64,000 nucleotides of DNA, taken from an uncultured Flavobacteriaceae bacterium. GTDB lineage: Bacteria > Bacteroidota > Bacteroidia > Flavobacteriales > Flavobacteriaceae. The notes beneath the pieces were generated by a model, which was given only the letters and a program-made list of their open reading frames with translations, was not told the DNA's origin and searched no databases. Position numbers and translations under genes: made by a program. Position 1 is the first letter of the stretch. Every line of letters begins with the position of its first letter. The DNA is taken from the NCBI GenBank assembly GCA_947504035.1, contig CANNGA010000005.1, positions 62,001-126,000 of the forward strand. The letters run 5' to 3'. Shown one piece after another: positions 17,014 through 24,464 of this stretch.

Positions 17014-17021
17014 TATATTTG
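17014..17021 (+). promoter_or_regulatory. -7 promoter element for the exported coiled-coil protein
   Basis: TATATTTG fits TAnnTTTG and predicts transcription from about 17028. That is downstream of the longer in-frame start at 16987 and upstream of the ATG at 17053, so it supports the shorter protein. No TTG was found at -33. Confidence 0.45.
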
Positions 17022-17052
17022 TTCGTACTATTTAAGCAAAACCCCAAAAACA

Positions 17053-17805
17053 ATGAAAAATTACTACTTTTTTATCATATTACTAGCATCTATGATGATT
17101 AATGCACAATCGCGATGTGAAGACGCTAATTACTATGTGGTTAGTGCCTACTCCCATGTAAAAAAAGCATATGATGCTACAAACATAAGTCACCTACAAT
17201 ATTCTGCAAACCGTTCTGTAGAGTCTATGAAACTATCTTTAGAGCATTTAAAATCCTGTGGCTGCGTAAAAGCCATAGAACTCACCAATAAGGCCATGGA
17301 GATACTTGTAAAAACAGACGATGCAGAAACCTATGAAGATGGTCGCTTTTTTGTAAAACGCGGTAAAGAAGCTACGCGAACTATTTTAGATGAAGTGGAA
17401 AATTGTGATACGTATACCGATGAAGAAGTAGCAGAAGCACTAGTTTCTAGTAGCGATAATGCCGATGCTCTTTCTGCACTTGAAAGAGAACAACAAAAAT
17501 TAGAACAACAACAAAAAGCACTTGTAGCCAAACAAGCTGCTCTAAAGCAAAAACTAAAACAACAAGAAGAAGAACGGGTCTTATTAGCAAAGAAAGCCCT
17601 AATCACTAAGTATGAAAATGTGTTATCTAAGAATTTAAAACACTTTAATACGTCTTTAAAAGATTGTGATTGTAATACAACTTTAACACATTCTGCAAGT
17701 ACACCTTCTACAGGAATAAGTGATCCTGCTATAAAAGCACATTATATTAATGCTCTAAAAAATCTAACCTCTAATTACATGTCTAAATTAGAAGCTTGTA
17801 AATAG
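17053..17805 (+). CDS. exported coiled-coil protein of unknown function
   Basis: About 250 residues from the ATG at 17053, which begins a signal peptide (MKNYYFFIILLASMMINAQ). The in-frame extension to 16987 is unlikely because a -7 box at 17014 lies inside it. After a helical region with CGCVKAIELTNKAMEI, a coiled coil rich in Q, E and K runs near residues 155-185 (REQQKLEQQQKALVAKQAAL). A cysteine cluster near the end (DCDCNTT) may form disulfides. This architecture is common in Flavobacteriia but I know no function. Confidence 0.75.
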   Translation: MKNYYFFIILLASMMINAQSRCEDANYYVVSAYSHVKKAYDATNISHLQYSANRSVESMKLSLEHLKSCGCVKAIELTNKAMEILVKTDDAETYEDGRFFVKRGKEATRTILDEVENCDTYTDEEVAEALVSSSDNADALSALEREQQKLEQQQKALVAKQAALKQKLKQQEEERVLLAKKALITKYENVLSKNLKHFNTSLKDCDCNTTLTHSASTPSTGISDPAIKAHYINALKNLTSNYMSKLEACK

Positions 17806-17826
17806 AGCTAGAATCGTTTTTTAATA

Positions 17827-17866
17827 AAAAAGAGGCCGTCTAAAAGTATTTAGGCGGCCTCTTTTT
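17827..17866. terminator. terminator-like hairpin formed by IS end
   Basis: Arms aaaaagaggccg and cggcctcttttt with a 16-base loop lie 21 bp after the stop of the 17053 gene and can terminate it. The sequence is also the distal end of the IS1182-like fossil. Confidence 0.7.
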
Positions 17867-17949
17867 CTTGCTCATCATGTTAGCATATCCATTTAATTTT
17901 GCCTCTTGTTTGTTATGCACCTCAATATTGGAAGACCTATTTTTTTTTA

Positions 17950-18250
17950 GTATAATTTAGCTTTTGGCTCTAAAGTCATTAATAGTATTAAGGTCAGGAT
18001 TGCTCTACCCACTAAATCACATAAAATGAATGTTCAGATTAAATGCTTACCCTATTTTTCCTGAAGAATACAAAGTACACAAGTAAAATAATAACCTTTA
18101 AAGTATTCTAGGGTGATGGCTAGAAGTTCTTCCTCATTTATAACCTTGTTCCAAAATAGAAAGATCTAAGGCATTAATAATAGTATTTACAATACGAATG
18201 GGATGATTTCTGGAAACTAAATGCTCATAACCAGCTGGTAAAAGACTTTA
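17950..18250 (-). pseudogene. IS1182-family transposase, N-terminal remnant
   Basis: The minus strand reads LPAGYEHLVSRNHPIRIVN followed by TIINALDLSILEQGYK and a stop (18134-18240). After frame changes come LKVIILLVYFVF and, with stops, HSF and FM*FSG*SNPDLNTINDFRAK (17960-18030). These match, in order, the conserved N-terminal blocks of IS1182 transposases (NHPVRIVN, then LKVLIYAY, then FMWLSG..PDxNTINDFR). Several stops and frameshifts prove it is dead. The catalytic core and C-terminus are missing. Confidence 0.78.
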
Positions 18251-18324
18251 CTGAACTTGATCATAAGTTTTGAAGAATATATGTTGACTTATAGCTTTGT
18301 TTACTAATTATCGAAAATTTTAAA

Positions 18325-18355
18325 CAAAAAAAGACTGCCTTTTAAGACAGCCTCT
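18325..18355 (-). terminator. hairpin and T-run after yceI, derived from IS end
   Basis: On the minus strand agaggctgtcttaaaaggca is followed by gtct and a T-run, 28 bp after the yceI stop. It is the inverted twin of the element after dnaJ. Confidence 0.65.
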
Positions 18356-18382
18356 TTAAATTTTAAACTATTAAAACAAAGT

Positions 18383-19039
18383 TTAAGATTTTTTAGCGAT
18401 TACGCTCACTTTTAACTCTATATCATCATTAATAAATTTATCACCTAAATTATCAAAAAACGATTTCGAACCATATTTAATGTTCCATTTAGAACGGTCT
18501 ATTGTAAAGGTTTCACTCGTTAATATTAATTGACCTGCATTTTCTGTCACAGCTACAGGGAACGAGATATTATGAGTAGCCTCTTTAATTTTTAAATTTC
18601 CAGATAACATTGTTTTGCCTTCTGCTTCGGTAAGTCCTGTAATATCAAAACTTGCATTTGGGTACGCAGCAACATTAAAAAAATCTTCAGCTTTTAAGTG
18701 ACCCGTAAGTTTAGCATTCCCTTCATTATCTGTTGGAATATCTAATACAGTAATAGAATTCATTGCGATAACAAAGCTTCCACTTTCAATTTTAGCGCCA
18801 TTAGCACTTAAAATACCAGATTGTAACTTTAGTGAACCATTATGAGATCCTGTAGGTTTAAAGCCTTTCCATTCTATAGTAGAAGCATCAATGTCAACAT
18901 TATATTTTGTAGCTTCTACTTTTATTTCTTTAACGTCTTCTACTTTTGTTGTTTCGGCTTCTTTAGCCTTTTCTTTACAAGATACTATTGTTAATACTAT
19001 AGCTGATGCAGATAGTATGTTTTTTAAATTAGAATTCAT
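18383..19039 (-). CDS. YceI family lipoprotein
   Basis: About 218 residues from the ATG at 19039. This start gives a lipoprotein signal with Cys21 (ASAIVLTIVSC) and lies 20 bases after the start site predicted by the promoter at 19067-19098; an in-frame ATG at 19180 would lie upstream of that promoter. The YceI domain is a lipocalin-like barrel that binds isoprenoid or amide lipids. It shows WKGFKPTGSHNGSL, the internal LTGHLKAEDFFNV and the late DRSKWNIKYGSKSFFD. It is divergent from grpE. An IS fossil begins 28 bp past its stop. Confidence 0.9.
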   Translation of the reverse strand: MNSNLKNILSASAIVLTIVSCKEKAKEAETTKVEDVKEIKVEATKYNVDIDASTIEWKGFKPTGSHNGSLKLQSGILSANGAKIESGSFVIAMNSITVLDIPTDNEGNAKLTGHLKAEDFFNVAAYPNASFDITGLTEAEGKTMLSGNLKIKEATHNISFPVAVTENAGQLILTSETFTIDRSKWNIKYGSKSFFDNLGDKFINDDIELKVSVIAKKS

Positions 19040-19066
19040 GTCTTTATATATTTTAGTGTTATGACT

Positions 19067-19098
19067 CAAATGTACATAATTTGTTTTACAGAATACAA
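19067..19098 (-). promoter_or_regulatory. promoter of yceI
   Basis: On the minus strand, TTG at 19096-19098 and TACATTTG at 19067-19074 are 21 bases apart, matching the Bacteroidota -33/-7 consensus well. Transcription would start near 19060, upstream of the ATG at 19039. Confidence 0.7.
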
Positions 19099-19165
19099 AA
19101 ACACTTAAACAAAAAATGGCTAAATTATTTTTGGTGACAATATGGCATTTTAGCAATATTGGCAG

Positions 19166-19173
19166 TACTTTTG
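19166..19173 (+). promoter_or_regulatory. putative -7 element of grpE-dnaJ
   Basis: TACTTTTG fits TAnnTTTG and predicts a start of transcription about 30 bases before the grpE ATG. No well-spaced TTG was found, and no CIRCE-type inverted repeat is present. Confidence 0.45.
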
Positions 19174-19208
19174 ACTGCATAATGTAATCAGTACTAATTA
19201 CGAATAAA

Positions 19209-19781
19209 ATGAGTAAAAAAGAGAAAGTAAAAGATATAGAAGCAGAGCAAACCGAAGTCCTAGAAAAAGATATTGAAGGAACAGAAGCTTCCCAAGAAGC
19301 GGTTAATGAAGAGACTCAGGAAGAATTATCTGTCGAAGATCAACTTAAAGAAGAGCTTCAAAAGGAAAAGGATAAATTTTTACGTTTGTTTGCTGAGTTT
19401 GAAAATTATAAGAAAAGAACATCTAAAGAGCGCATAGAGTTATTCAAAACAGCTGGAAAAGAAGTCATGATAGAACTGCTCCCTGTTTTAGATGATTTTG
19501 AACGTGCATTACTTCATATTGAAGATGATAAAGAAGCTGAGGAGCTAAGAAAAGGCGTGTTGTTAATTTATCAAAAACTTCTATCTACACTAGAGAAGAA
19601 AGGCCTATCTGTGGTAGAAGTGGCCCAAGGTGATGCCTTTAACGCAGATGTACATACAGCGATAACGCAAATTCCAGCACCTTCAGAAGACTTAAAAGGA
19701 AAGATTGTAGATGTTGTAGAAAAGGGCTATAAATTGGGGGATACAATTATACGTTTCCCTAAAGTAGTTGTTGGTCAATAA
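19209..19781 (+). CDS. grpE: nucleotide exchange factor GrpE
   Basis: A 190-residue cytoplasmic protein that releases ADP from DnaK. The N-terminal 55 residues are acidic and predicted disordered. A long coiled coil follows (KEELQKEKDKFLRLFAEFEN), then the family motif LLPVLDDFERAL and the C-terminal beta-wing ending in the IDVVEKGYKLGD-type segment and IRFPKVVV. dnaJ follows after 9 bp, the usual pair. dnaK is not in the window. Confidence 0.96.
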   Translation: MSKKEKVKDIEAEQTEVLEKDIEGTEASQEAVNEETQEELSVEDQLKEELQKEKDKFLRLFAEFENYKKRTSKERIELFKTAGKEVMIELLPVLDDFERALLHIEDDKEAEELRKGVLLIYQKLLSTLEKKGLSVVEVAQGDAFNADVHTAITQIPAPSEDLKGKIVDVVEKGYKLGDTIIRFPKVVVGQ

Positions 19782-19790
19782 AATAAAAAC

Positions 19791-20909
19791 ATGGCAAAAA
19801 GAGATTATTACGAGGTATTAGGCATTAGTAAAGGTGCTAGTGCTGGTGAAATAAAAAAGGCGTATCGAAAAAAAGCGATAGAGTTTCATCCTGATAAAAA
19901 TCCTGATGACAAAACTGCAGAAGCTAAGTTTAAAGAAGCGGCAGAAGCTTATGAAATCTTGAGTGACGGCGATAAAAAAGCACGTTACGACCAGTTTGGT
20001 CATCAAGCATTTGAAGGCGGCGGAGGCGGCGGCTTTAATGGCGGCATGAATATGGATGACATTTTTAGTCAGTTTGGAGATATTTTTGGCGGCGGCTTCG
20101 GTGGTGGTTTTTCAGGCTTTGGCGGCGGCGGCGGTCAACGCCGTTCTAAAGGAAGTAATTTACGTATTCGTGTAAAATTAACTTTAGAAGAAGTTGCCAA
20201 TGGTGTTGAAAAGAAAATTAAGGTAAAGCGAAAAGTTCAAGCGTCTGGCGTAACTTATAAAACATGTTCTACGTGTAATGGTTCTGGGCAGGTTACTCGA
20301 ATAGCAAATACGATACTAGGACGTATGCAAACGGCTTCTCCTTGTAATGTGTGTAGTGGTTCTGGCCAAGTTATTAATAACAGACCGAGCGATGCAGATG
20401 CTCAAGGTTTAAAATTAGCAGAAGAAACCGTATCTATAAAAATACCTGCGGGTGTTGTAGATGGTATGCAACTTAAGGTTTCTGGCAAAGGAAACGAGGC
20501 ACCAGGCAATGGTATATCTGGAGATTTACTAGTCGCTATTGAAGAGTTAGATCACGAAAATTTACAACGTGAAGGGGATAATTTGCATTACGATTTGTAT
20601 GTTAGCTTTCCAGAAGCCGTGTTGGGAACTTCTAAAGAAATTGAAACCGTTACAGGTAAAGTACGTATAAAAGTAGAAGCAGGAATGCAATCTGGTAAAA
20701 TTTTACGCTTACGAGGTAAAGGAATCCCTAGTATAAATGGATACGGCAAAGGAGACTTATTGGTACATGTAAATGTATGGACGCCAAAAACGTTAAATAA
20801 ACAGCAGCGCGAGTTTTTTGAAACTATGCTAGAGGATGATCATTTTTCTCCAAAACCAGAAAGCTCTGATAAATCATTTTTTGAGAAAGTAAAAGATATG
20901 TTTTCTTGA
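19791..20909 (+). CDS. dnaJ: chaperone DnaJ with reduced zinc finger
   Basis: A 372-residue DnaK co-chaperone. It has the J-domain with HPD (FHPDKNP, about residues 33-39), a long Gly/Phe region (about 75-118), two substrate-binding beta domains and a C-terminal dimer segment. The zinc region has only two CxxCxGxG motifs, CSTCNGSG and CNVCSGSG, instead of four. Aligned to E. coli DnaJ these are motifs 2 and 3, which form zinc site II; motifs 1 and 4 (site I) are gone. Site II is the one needed for handing substrate to DnaK. Cotranscribed with grpE. Confidence 0.96.
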   Translation: MAKRDYYEVLGISKGASAGEIKKAYRKKAIEFHPDKNPDDKTAEAKFKEAAEAYEILSDGDKKARYDQFGHQAFEGGGGGGFNGGMNMDDIFSQFGDIFGGGFGGGFSGFGGGGGQRRSKGSNLRIRVKLTLEEVANGVEKKIKVKRKVQASGVTYKTCSTCNGSGQVTRIANTILGRMQTASPCNVCSGSGQVINNRPSDADAQGLKLAEETVSIKIPAGVVDGMQLKVSGKGNEAPGNGISGDLLVAIEELDHENLQREGDNLHYDLYVSFPEAVLGTSKEIETVTGKVRIKVEAGMQSGKILRLRGKGIPSINGYGKGDLLVHVNVWTPKTLNKQQREFFETMLEDDHFSPKPESSDKSFFEKVKDMFS

Positions 20910-20937
20910 TAAACCTATTGATTTAAAATAAACGATA

Positions 20938-20972
20938 AGAGGCTGTCTGAAAAGGCAGTCTTTTTTTTGTTT
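20938..20972 (+). terminator. hairpin and T-run after dnaJ, derived from IS end
   Basis: agaggctgtctgaaaaggca followed by gtct and eight T can fold into a bulged hairpin with a T-run 28 bp after dnaJ. A near-identical element serves yceI at 18325-18355 on the other strand. Confidence 0.65.
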
Positions 20973-21042
20973 AAAATTTCGATAATTAGTAAATTAACCT
21001 ATAAATCTACATGTAATCTTCTAGACATAGAATCAAGATTAG

Positions 21043-21333
21043 TTAAATTTTTTATCTGCTAGTTATGATGGTTTAGTTTCCCCAAAAAAACGAATCATAA
21101 AGAGAAACCTCAATTTAGTAAGATTAAAAATCAAGGTTAAAGAAAAATTGTTTTCCAATCAAGGAATAGTCCATTGCAAACGCAAATTTAGGGATGTCGA
21201 AGCTGTTTTTGTAAACATAATACAAAACATGAACTTGAAATGCTTTATGTTAAAGGGAATTGAAAAAGCTGAAATCGAATTAGGACTAATTGTAATATCG
21301 TACAACCTCAAAAAGGTGAAATGGTATAGATAA
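21043..21333 (+). pseudogene. IS1182-family transposase, internally deleted, C-terminal part retained
   Basis: One frame stays open for 96 codons: LSASYDGLVSP (the N-terminal block, 21052-21084) runs straight into the C-terminal region VKEKLFSNQGIVHCKRKFRD, then VEAVFVNIIQNMNLKCFMLK and GLIVISYNLKKV. The latter matches the end of IS1182 transposases (RKxRxxDVExVFGNIKQNxxFxRFxLRG). The DDE core of several hundred residues is missing, and no normal start codon begins the frame; only a TTG at 21148 is available. The frame is preserved across the deletion junction. Confidence 0.75.
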
Positions 21334-21539
21334 AAAGCTTGAGTTTGTTTTTTAATTTATACAAAAAAAACCATCGCTAAGCAGTATTGACAACAAGAAA
21401 AAGACCATCTAAATACTTTTTAGACCGCTTTTTTTATAAAAAAAATAATTTTCCCTTATAAAACTAAGGAGATTCCCTAATTAACCAAGATAATATATCT
21501 ATATATTTGTTTTTTATCAAAAATTCTAAATTTCCATAA

Positions 21540-22664
21540 ATGAAAAGTTCTATTTTAATTCTTACCTCATTACTCTTTAGTATAACAATACAGGCTCAAC
21601 TACAAGAAGCTGACGAAGGACGGACACTAGAAACATCTAAAAATATCCGATTGAGAAACCTCTTTGTGGGCGATGAAATACGTTTACCTTCTAATAGAAA
21701 TCCTTTAGACCCTAGTATAGGTTTAAATGACAACTCTGGTAATGGTTTATCCCTATCAAATTTAGGTATATCTATGGTAACTGATGGTCAATCACGTCTA
21801 TTTATAACTAAAAGAGGCGATACATACATAAGAAGCCCTCGTTTAAATGTAAGAGGTGATCTAAACGTAGAGGGTTATTATGACAATGTAACAAAATCTA
21901 GCAAGGGGGGGGATATTAGAGCAAGATATCTTTTTGCTACCCATCAAATTAAAGTATACGGAGCCTCTGAATTAGCTGGGACTCTAACAAATCCTCACAT
22001 AGTTTCTGACTATTTTGCTAGTAACACAGGAATAAATATTAATGGAAGACGCAGATTCGTTAATGGCAAAGCGGCTACTGCGTTTGGTTTTGTAGCTGGA
22101 GGTAAACACCTTGCTGAAATTACACATAGAGGTGAACTCATTACAAGACAGTTAACCCTGGCTGATGAATTAAAAATTCCTTCTTCTTATTCTCCTGCTG
22201 ATCCTGCTATAGGACCTTCTGACAATTCTGCATACGGCATTAATATCAACAAAAGACAAGGCATAGGTTTTGCATTAAACGGTGAGCATAAAGTTAAATT
22301 TAAACCTAATGGAAATGTTCGCGTATTAGGTAAAATAGAATCTAAAGAACTTAAAATCACAGCTACACCAACTGCTGATTTTGTTTTTGAAAAAGATTAT
22401 AATTTGCCAACACTAGAATTTATAGAAGAACATATTAAAAAAAATAAACATCTTCCAGAAATTGCATCTGCCAAAACCATGCAGAAAAATGGTGTTAATA
22501 TTGGCGATTTTCAAATTCAACTGCTTCAAAAAATAGAAGAATTAACTTTATACACTATTGCTCAAGAAAAGAAAATAGCAGATCTTGAACTTAAAAATAA
22601 ATCTATTGAATCTCTAACAGAAAAAGTATTAGCGATAGAAAAGTTACTTGAAATAAAAAAATAG
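21540..22664 (+). CDS. secreted tail-fibre-like protein
   Basis: A 374-residue protein with a signal peptide ending in TIQAQ. Two related blocks, about residues 43-105 and 218-275, each begin DE(I/L)(R/K)(L/I)PS and contain DP(S/A)IG..DNS, so the shaft is repetitive and beta-rich. The end carries the Bacteroidota tail-fibre or S74-like C-terminus: ADFVFEKDYNLPTLEFIEEH, then KNKHLPEI, GVNIGDFQIQLLQKIEELTLY and a final coiled coil. It is probably a trimeric surface fibre. A TATATTTG box at 21502-21509 is a likely -7 element. Confidence 0.78.
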   Translation: MKSSILILTSLLFSITIQAQLQEADEGRTLETSKNIRLRNLFVGDEIRLPSNRNPLDPSIGLNDNSGNGLSLSNLGISMVTDGQSRLFITKRGDTYIRSPRLNVRGDLNVEGYYDNVTKSSKGGDIRARYLFATHQIKVYGASELAGTLTNPHIVSDYFASNTGININGRRRFVNGKAATAFGFVAGGKHLAEITHRGELITRQLTLADELKIPSSYSPADPAIGPSDNSAYGININKRQGIGFALNGEHKVKFKPNGNVRVLGKIESKELKITATPTADFVFEKDYNLPTLEFIEEHIKKNKHLPEIASAKTMQKNGVNIGDFQIQLLQKIEELTLYTIAQEKKIADLELKNKSIESLTEKVLAIEKLLEIKK

Positions 22665-22898
22665 TTCACACGTCTATTCAAGGCAACACAGTAGTTAGAG
22701 TATATCAAAAATGCCTTTACTACTAATCTTAGCCTTCATCTCTTTTGTTTCAATCCGTCTTTAATTTACGATATTTTTGAGTAGATTTAGTACATTTTTG
22801 GTAAATACAAATAAACTCTACCTATCGATATTAGATCCTTTTCTTGAAGTAATCCTAATAGGAAGAATCTCAAAAAAGTAACACAATGAAGTTTATTT

Positions 22899-22941
22899 AA
22901 ACATATAAAACCACCATCTTTAACGGTGGTTTTATATGTTT
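22899..22941. terminator. strong perfect hairpin
   Basis: A 17-bp perfect stem (aaacatataaaaccacc and its complement) with a 9-base loop. It lies 235 bp after the fibre gene, farther than usual, so it may end a lost or unannotated transcript. Confidence 0.7.
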
Positions 22942-23212
22942 AAAGTTAAAAATCTACCATCAAAACTTTTTTAAGATAGACCTACTTAGAAAAGTAATTC
23001 ATGTGTATTATGTAAGCTATAATTAACCCATTATTTTCACCAATAAATATCGTTTTCATATTTTAGAAGGAGGGATTGAAATCAAGACCTATAAAATTGA
23101 AGAAAAACCATACTAAAATAATCATTTTTGGCAAAAAAATTGTTTTGTCAAGGAAGCCTTCAGAAGAATATTCGGAAATGAATATTTAGTTGATCCTTAA
23201 AAAAGTCATTTT

Positions 23213-23250
23213 AAAAATCAAGATTTGTTTGAGTTCAAGTCTTGATTTTT
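23213..23250. terminator. hairpin with T-run
   Basis: Arms aaaaatcaaga and tcttgattttt with a 16-base loop. It lies 196 bp beyond the stop of the leftward gene at 23446 and no intact gene precedes it on the plus strand. Confidence 0.55.
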
Positions 23251-23445
23251 CATTGAATAAGCTTAGGTAAATATAAAGCCAAGTTTATGAGCTGTTAACT
23301 TGGAAATAGTGTGATCATTTGTGCATTATTTTGACATGTTGTTAGCGTAAGTATTGCTAGAAGCAAAAGCGAAGTGAACTAAAGTGCTTAGTTTAAACTA
23401 TACCTGATACCAATCAAAAATAACCACTAATATTATAAACTTATG

Positions 23446-24354
23446 CTACTCAAGTAACAAATCCTCTAAGGAGGGTTGAAGGTGATGGAATTTAAATGTA
23501 AAGCCTTTATTTTCTATAAATTTAGAACTTACACGTTGGCTTTCAAATAAAATAATATGCATTTCACCAAGTACACAACGCATTAAAAACTTAGGGATGT
23601 TAGGCATAAATAGAGGTTTTTTTAGTGTTTTCGCTGCTGTTCTCGTAAGTTCTATATTAGTTACAGGATTAGGTGCAACACCATTATACACACCTTCTAA
23701 ACCTGCTTCCAACACATACAAAAACAAGCGCGCCAAATCCTCTACATGAATCCAAGACTGCCATTGCTTACCTGATCCAAAAGCAGCGCCTAAACCAAAC
23801 TTTATAGGCTTTATAAGTTCTTTTAAAGCACCTCCTTTTTGAGACAATACTAGACCTACACGGATTTTAGACACTTTAATATCTAGTGTTTTAAATGCAT
23901 TTACAGCAGTTTCCCAAGCTGTTACAACGTCTCCCAGAAAAGAACGACTTGCCTTATCATGGTTTTGGTCGTAATAATTTGTTAAAGAATCTGGATAAAT
24001 ACCAATAGCGCTCGCCGCTACTATTTGAGTTATGGTATGGGGCTTATGTTTTAAACTTTCTACTAAAAGTGCCGTACTTTCCACACGACTGTCCAAAAGC
24101 GTTTTTTTATAGGCTTTTGTCCATCGCTTAGAAATAGAAGCTCCAGCCAAATGTATAATAGCTTGTACACCATCAAAACAAGTTGTATCTATTTCTTTCT
24201 TCTCAACATTCCAATAAAACCCTTTGTATGCTGTTTCATTAGAAATCTTAGACTTTCTAGTGGTTAAATAATTTACATTAATGCCTTTAGCATGGCATAG
24301 TTTAACGATCTCCTGCCCTACTAAACCTGTAGCTCCTGTAATTAAAATGCGCAT
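23446..24354 (-). CDS. TIGR01777 family NAD(P)-dependent epimerase-like protein
   Basis: A 302-residue protein of the extended short-chain dehydrogenase superfamily. The N-terminal nucleotide loop ITGATGLVGQEIVKL is clear, followed by IHLAGASISKRWT, and the family hallmark SWIHVEDLARLF near residue 200. E. coli YfcH is a relative. A substrate has not been established for this family; some members are linked to cell-division or chloroplast phenotypes. The C-terminal extension contains a DUF1731-like region (PNIPKFLMRCVLGEM). Confidence 0.9.
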   Translation of the reverse strand: MRILITGATGLVGQEIVKLCHAKGINVNYLTTRKSKISNETAYKGFYWNVEKKEIDTTCFDGVQAIIHLAGASISKRWTKAYKKTLLDSRVESTALLVESLKHKPHTITQIVAASAIGIYPDSLTNYYDQNHDKASRSFLGDVVTAWETAVNAFKTLDIKVSKIRVGLVLSQKGGALKELIKPIKFGLGAAFGSGKQWQSWIHVEDLARLFLYVLEAGLEGVYNGVAPNPVTNIELTRTAAKTLKKPLFMPNIPKFLMRCVLGEMHIILFESQRVSSKFIENKGFTFKFHHLQPSLEDLLLE

Positions 24355-24464
24355 TTTCTTTTTTTACTAAAATTACAAAAAGCAATACGTATTTAACTAA
24401 AGTTTATAGAGGATTTAACAGAAGTTGTCTACTTATATAGACATTAATTAATAACTAAAGCGTA

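Larger units (their letters stand above)
17831..18355 (-). mobile_element. degenerate IS1182-like element, left fossil copy
   Basis: The 525-bp element reads leftward from 18355. Its first 140 bp match the right copy (20938 onward) at roughly 80% identity: AGAGGCTGTCT, a hairpin, then TCGATAATTAGTAAA. Its far end (17831-17870) matches the far end of the right copy near 21380-21432. The two ends share the inverted repeat AGAGGC(T/C)GTCT. It contains only N-terminal transposase fragments, so the C-terminal part has been lost. It starts 28 bp beyond the yceI stop, in the same orientation as yceI. Confidence 0.78.
20938..21432 (+). mobile_element. degenerate IS1182-like element, right fossil copy
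   Basis: The 495-bp element starts 28 bp after the dnaJ stop and is oriented like dnaJ. It matches the left copy in its first 140 bp and in its last 50 bp (acaacaagaaaaagaccatct region), but in inverted orientation relative to it. Its interior joins the first codons of a transposase directly to its C-terminal part. Ends carry AGAGGCTGTCT at the left and a decayed complement (agaccgcttttt) at the right. Confidence 0.78.
22665..23445. other. gene-free region, 781 bp
   Basis: No credible ORF on either strand. It holds two hairpins (22899-22941 and 23213-23250). Short open stretches around 23060-23200 (for example KEAFRRIFGNEYLVDP) may be a decayed gene, but I do not recognise it. The size is unusual for this compact chromosome. 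Confidence 0.4.

Noticed and set aside
16987-17052. Longer start for the exported coiled-coil protein at 16987
   Set aside because: It would place a -7 promoter box inside the coding region and hide the signal peptide.
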